A stretch of DNA of 64,000 bases from the NCBI GenBank assembly GCA_034769895.1, contig CM068375.1, positions 259,113,768 to 259,177,767 on the forward strand. The letters are read 5' to 3'. Position numbers and translations under genes: made by a program. Positions 58,873-64,000 of this stretch are shown piece after piece. The stretch's first letter is position 1. Each line of letters begins with the position of its first letter. The notes under the pieces are model-generated. The model was not told the origin of the DNA and did no database searches. It worked only from the letters and a program-made list of their open reading frames with translations. This stretch comes from Magicicada septendecula. Taxonomy: Eukaryota; Arthropoda; Insecta; Hemiptera; Cicadidae.

Positions 58873-61800
58873 CAAAAAAAGATAATAGAAAAAAAAATTT
58901 TATTTTCCAAAAAAATAAAATTTTTAAAAAATAAAATTTTCAAAAAAATTTTGTTTATGTTTTAATCAATGTCTGTAATTGTGAAATAATCCTGTTTTAA
59001 TGTTCTGTTAAAAATTTTAATAATTAAGAAGATATTTATTAATTATTGAGCACTTCTGGAAGATCTGAACCAAGTCTGGAGTTAATCAGATTAACTCCGG
59101 TCAGCAATCGATTTATGATGTTTAGTGCTGGTCCAATATCTCGCTGTTAATTAATATTTTCTTCTTCTTGAAGTCTCGTTGCATCAATAAATAAACCTTA
59201 AATTAGCATGTGAAATAATAATAGATACAAACAATTGAAATAAATGGATTTATTAACAAATTTAATAAATAATCGATTTTTAATCGATTGGGAGCAATTA
59301 TCGACTCCGTCTCAGGGAATAATCGATTCGTTCATACAGTGGAAAAAATTATTACAAGTATTATATAAAAAAGGTTCTTGGAGCGATTATATTAATAGTC
59401 AGAGAAGGGCAATCGAGAAAGTATAACATTAACAATTAAAGTAATTTCAATAATTATTATTTAACAATATTTAAATAATTCTGATATGATGTTTAAAAAA
59501 GTTGAATCATCAAACCAGATGTAGCTTCTGACGCACTCGATGAGGAATGCACAGAATCGTATTTTTTAAAGATGGCCACTCCTAGGTATGGCGAGGTTAT
59601 TGGAAATGTTGTCGTGTTAAAATCTCACAGTAAAATTACCTTCATAAATGTTTGAAATGTCCCCGCACTGGTGTAATCTGTCTAATAGGTTGTTTGGTGT
59701 GTTCTGAAGAAGTGTTCCGTGTATACTTGTGTTAATTATGTTATTTGATATGTGTTCACTTCTGTGGGTTAATTGCTCAAAAAGTGGTTATGATTTGTAG
59801 TGTTAATTATCACAAATATATTGGTTTACTGTTTTAAATCACTAGTATAATGAAGTTTGGTGTTAGTTTTCACTATTGTCGCTAAAGTTTCTGTAGGTTT
59901 AGTTAGAAAAGTGTTTAATTCATTTAACTCTTGCTTCACTGATATTCGTGGGTAACCGTAGTACCATTTTCTACACGGTTTTAAGGAACGTTATATTACA
60001 CAACTATTCAGCTTGATATTCAACAAAAGACTAGACTAGCTTCCTTCATGTTAGTCAAAATCTGGCCCAGTTAATCTTTGAAAAAGTATTGTTAAAATAT
60101 TTTGATTTCCCATACACATGATACAAAATTACATTATATATGGAATTTATTTATTTTATTCATCACCTTCATGAATTATGAACCTTATCATTGGTTTAAT
60201 CATCTCATTCCTTTTAAATTGATACATTATAGTCCATATCTGTTGACATTTTGTGGAAATTACCAAATTTCTCTCTTTTTGGAAATCTAGGCTCAAAAAT
60301 TGGTTTCCGCCTTCATATAATTTTTTTGCCATTTTAATTGTTATTAATACGATTATAATAAATTTTAATTAGTCATATTTCTCTTCCTTTCCTTAAATAC
60401 ATATAATTGAACCTTTGAACTGGTTTTTTGTGTTAATCTCTGAATTTGACATTGCTCTTTAAAATTAATTAATTTATATATTTTGAAAATTTACAATTTT
60501 TTAAGGTATATTTCCTTATTATCACTTTAACTCATAGGATCATTCACAGTAGTGGTTAACTGATTTACCTTACCTAAATCTTGCTAGTTTACAGGAATTA
60601 TAAGTGAATTAACTGGTTTATATGGCTTCTGTGAATTCACCACATGGCCTAGAGTTGAGAATTTTATATTTCTGTCTTTCTCAAATAAATTTAATCCTAC
60701 TCCTCCTCTGACTTTACATAGTTATTATTACATGAAAATAAAACGTTTTACAAACCCATTGTGAGGTGTAGTATTTGATTAATACTACTGTTATATAAAA
60801 AATAATAATGAACATCATTCAGCATTCTAAGATTGAACATATTGCTGACATGGTTTGAAAACATACATTTAATTCCTTTTTGAATTAATACAGCATACCT
60901 ACTGAAACATTATTAATGGTATGCATGCTGTTATTTGGCAAACATAATTCATTTTAAACACATATAAATCTTATTTACTAAAAATTCTTATAAACCTATT
61001 GAGTTCATGGCTGTGAACAAATAGCCATTTTAAACAATTTAAACCTATGAATATAAATTAATGCCAGTCCTTTCTGGTCTAAACCATTATTATCTATTAT
61101 CCCCTTCATCAGTAAACATGTCCACCCATACTCTAGTTATTATCATTTTTACAAATGTCTTGTAATAACAGAGTTATATTAAAATAATAAAATATTGGAA
61201 ATCTTCCATTTTATTATTTTATGATGATGTGTATTATTGAATATAAAAGTTGTTATATAGCATATTGATAAGTCATAATATCACTAACTTTAAGTTTATT
61301 GTATTTCCAAAAACACTTGCACAAGTTCACTTTCACTGGTGGTTCTGATATTTTGAGTCTTATTATCTCAGACCAGGCCTTTAGTAATCATGGACTGTTA
61401 AGACTTGTTTATTTCCTTTATCACACAATAGCTTTAGTTGGTTCACTTCTTATTATACTAGACAACACTTTTGATTTCTTAATAATTACATTTTTATAGG
61501 ATTTTGGGATGTTATACTTTCTTTTTAATTGTCTCTATGGGTTTGGGGTTGATGGTATTTAATAATAGGTTTTATAATGGTGTTTCTTTCATACTATTTC
61601 TTCCTCTCTTCTTGTCTTCTTTCTTGTCTTTCTTCTTATCTTCTTTCTTGTCTTCACTCTTGTCTTTCTTCTGGTCTTCGTTCTTCTTGTCTTCTTGTCT
61701 TCATTCTTCACTCTTGGGTAAACCAAGGTACTTCGTGTTATCTCGACTGATGTTTAGTTTGGAGTATCGAAGTTATTTACTGATACTGACTTTGCTCTTC

Positions 61801-62160
61801 GCTAAAGGTTTCAGGGTATTGTTTACTTCCTGATCATAAATTTTATTCTTCCTTCTTCTTGTGTTTGGGGTATTTTGGTGTTTCGCCACTCTTAAACCGA
61901 TTCTCTTTTCTTGATATTGTGTTATCTAATTTGTTTACTGCTCCTAACTTGCTGGGTAAATTCCTGATTTTATAATATGAGTTGCTTTTAATAATTTCTT
62001 TGATTTTTTAACAGTGGTTTTTATATAATGTATTGAGGATTTTTATTTTACTGTTGTTTATTCCTTCGATTTCATTAAATCTCATTCAATATTATATTTA
62101 CATATATGGTGTAATTAATTTTTATGATTTTATATGAATTAATAAGTAGTGGATTTTCTG
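58873..62160. other. 3.3 kb separating the two parts of E4 gag, unidentified
   Basis: Probably an insertion (or, less likely, an intron; an acceptor-like TTTTTTTGTAAAG borders it). Very AT-rich, with a TCTTTCTTGTCTTC-type imperfect repeat (61600-61710). A 60-codon plus-strand frame at 59244-59426 (NRFLIDWEQLSTPSQGIIDS) looks protein-like, but I do not recognise it. Confidence 0.4.
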
Positions 62161-62627
62161 TCACGCTACAACTTGTTTCTTAAATTCCTCTATTGTAGCT
62201 TTAACCTCTTCGGTATGCTTATCAAACTTAAGATTACTCTCATCTATTTTGCTATTGGTACTATCTATTTTACTAGCTAAGTTAGCTATTTCTTCATCTA
62301 TTTTAAATGTAGCTTCTTTACTACTTTGTTCTATTTGGCTAGTTAAATTTTCATTTATTTGTTCCATTTCGCTAGATAAGTATTTATTAGTTTGCTCTAT
62401 TTTATTATTAACATCATTTATTAATTTTTTATTACTTTCTTCTATTTTTGATTATTTTCTTCAATTTTATTATTTGTATCTTTTATTTCACTAGATAATT
62501 GATTAGATAGTTGACTATTTGTACTATCAATTTTACTATTTAATTGACTATTTGTATTTTCAATTTTACTATTATTTTCATCCATTTTAGTGGTCAACTG
62601 CTTGAACATCTGTTCAATTGCTGCCAT
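62161..62627 (-). pseudogene. E4 Gag N-terminus, coiled coil
   Basis: Begins MAAIEQMFKQLTTKMDENNS (ATG 62625-62627) with heptad-like I/L repeats (KIDSTNSQL) and, after a one-base shift near 62440, continues MEQINENLTSQIEQ to TGA 62161. Gags of arthropod gypsy elements often start with such a coiled coil. Two frames plus the following 3.3-kb gap make the gene broken. Confidence 0.65.
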
Positions 62628-62816
62628 ATCTACTGCTTGTGATTTTGTGATTTAGCCTTTTTTTTTTTCAATAACTATTTAACAAAAGTTTATTAATATT
62701 TAATCCTTCAACAGTTATTTGTAACCTTAAATTCTCCACTTCGTTTCAAATTAAGTATTATTACAATTCAAACTAGTCACTTGGGTTAATATCGGTTTAA
62801 TCGAGTTTAATCAAGC

Positions 62817-62834
62817 CCATTAGTTGTGGCGCCA
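62817..62834 (-). other. E4 primer-binding site
   Basis: TGGCGCCACAACTAATGG, five bases after the 5' LTR end (TTTATA). tRNA not identified. Confidence 0.55.
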
Positions 62835-62839
62835 AATTA

Positions 62840-64000
62840 TATAAAGACCTTTTGTCTATCTATCTATTTTCTGTATATAATGATAGAACAAATCTTACTT
62901 ACCCGTGACTTTTTACTTTACCTGGGTGCCAGAACAAATCCCAGATACAAATGACACGGATTCAGCTTAGCTCAGAGCACAGAGACACACTATCTCAGGA
63001 TTCGTTCAGTGAGTGGAATATTTAAGGGGAATCGTTACAAATAACTCTTAAATAATGTTGAAATTTGTTTAATTAATGACTTTGTTATTAAATTAATTTC
63101 TTTAAAAGTTAATTTAATGACTTATTGCTAACCTAAATCTTATTGGTTAATGAGTGTGCTTGAAAAGTGAAGATTAAAACGTCCAAACGACCAATTGCTC
63201 TTATCTGGTTGATTTAGGGATTTATATATCACCCAAACCAGTGCTAAAGAACGGGTCTGCAATAATTTGCACGTTCAGTACTACACCTCACTCTCCATTC
63301 AATACTCCTATATTACTTTATATCTAATCTTAATAATTAAATATAAAATTTGAATGTATATAGTGTCTCTTTTTTTTAAATGTTTATTGATTTAATTATT
63401 TATTTTGTTATTTTTTTTGTTCATTGATCAATGAATATATTTCTTATCTGATTGATGCGTCGACCGTAGATAGTAATCAGTAGAGATACTCCCTTTTGAT
63501 GGTTCGGCTCAGAAGAAATGATGTTGACCAATAACGTTGACTGATGATCCTGGACAATTACAGATGCTGTAGCTACTCTGGTGCACAGGTCACTTCACTG
63601 TTAATTAATTATTTATTTATTAATTATTTAATTAATTAATTAGTTATTACGCAGCAAGATTATTTATTGAACTTTACTAGTTCCTCTACTACTGCGGACC
63701 ACTTCGCGAACTGTTTATTTAAATAAATACTTTGCGTTGTTTGTGCAATTGAGATCGTATTTAACACACGTCTTGCTTATTTAATGCCCGAACGAAGAGT
63801 GCTCAATTCCCTCATTCTGAGTTAGCGTCTACTCTTAATACAGGGGTTGTGACTGGTTGTTCCAAATAAATCATGTGTTTTCCATTTGAAACAATATCGA
63901 ACAGGTTGGTCAAACTCTCCTCAACAAGTTTGAGATGGTAGAGAATTTCTGGCTAATTCCATACTTCCGCTGTTTGCAAATCATTTTGATTACAGGTATT
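62840..64000 (-). repeat. E4 5' LTR, cut by window edge
   Basis: Direct repeat of 54920-56078 with few differences. Confidence 0.93.

Larger units (their letters stand above)
54920..64000 (-). mobile_element. LTR retrotransposon E4 (Ty3/gypsy type), extends past the window
   Basis: LTRs at 54920-56506 and from 62840 to the window edge. Minus-strand order: PBS, gag N-terminus, 3.3 kb of unrelated sequence, rest of gag, protease fused to an integrase tail, polypurine-like GAGTGGGGGTATA. RT, RNase H and most of integrase are missing. It inserted into E3. The LTRs are nearly identical where both are visible. Confidence 0.88.

Overview
The window reads as the genome of an arthropod, most probably an insect. 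It is AT-rich, has long (GT)n/(AC)n tracts, a two-exon piece of a conserved cilium gene, and a transposon mix typical of insects (Penelope-like elements, Helitrons, Ty3/gypsy-type LTR elements, hAT, an R1/I-type LINE). No bacterial, organellar or viral genome organisation is seen. Nearly everything recognisable is transposable-element DNA; the species cannot be told.

Layout. 1-2.03 kb: a frameshifted Penelope-like element (PLE-A). 2.13 to about 7.2 kb: an autonomous-type Helitron on the minus strand, with an OTU-protease ORF followed, in the -1 frame after a canonical slippery heptamer, by a Rep/helicase ORF that has since decayed. 8.2-9.7 kb: a non-autonomous Helitron with a 117-bp tandem array. 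10.27-10.50 kb: a palindrome made of PLE tails. 12.8-34.3 kb: a nested stack. Repeat family X (X1) is split by a 5'-truncated LINE, and the LINE is split by two LTR retrotransposons: E1 (14,391-22,669, plus strand, TSD AATG) and E2 (22,701-32,876, minus strand, TSD AAGT). E2's 3' LTR holds a second family-X copy (X2), which holds a 170-bp PLE-tail insert. E2's 5' LTR holds PLE-C, with 87-bp perfect inverted terminal repeats.

36.7-40.5 kb: two exons of a CFAP44-like WD-repeat gene on the minus strand; their intron contains two PLE-tail palindromes. 41.5-43.1 kb: a hAT element with a perfect 8-bp TSD that carries a PLE GIY-YIG fragment. 45.5-52.2 kb: a Helitron (replication-ORF fragment only) interrupted by the coding-poor LTR element E5 (1.6-kb LTRs, TSD ATTC). 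53.5-54.9 kb: the end of a third member (E3) of the E1/E2 group. 54.9 kb to the window edge: LTR element E4 (minus strand) with a split gag and a protease fused to an integrase tail.

Most notable observations: (1) E1, E2 and E3 all carry, directly before the polypurine tract, a long hairpin capped by TTCG whose stem covaries between the three; E1 and E2 also share an upstream block of further hairpins. (2) A_AAA_AAC lies two codons before the OTU stop codon in the Helitron. (3) E1 Gag has a RanBP2-type zinc finger instead of a CCHC knuckle. (4) Protease-to-integrase internal deletions occur in two unrelated LTR elements. (5) Several PLE families share a hammerhead-like motif with the same one-base departure from the consensus, and PLE tails repeatedly form palindromes.
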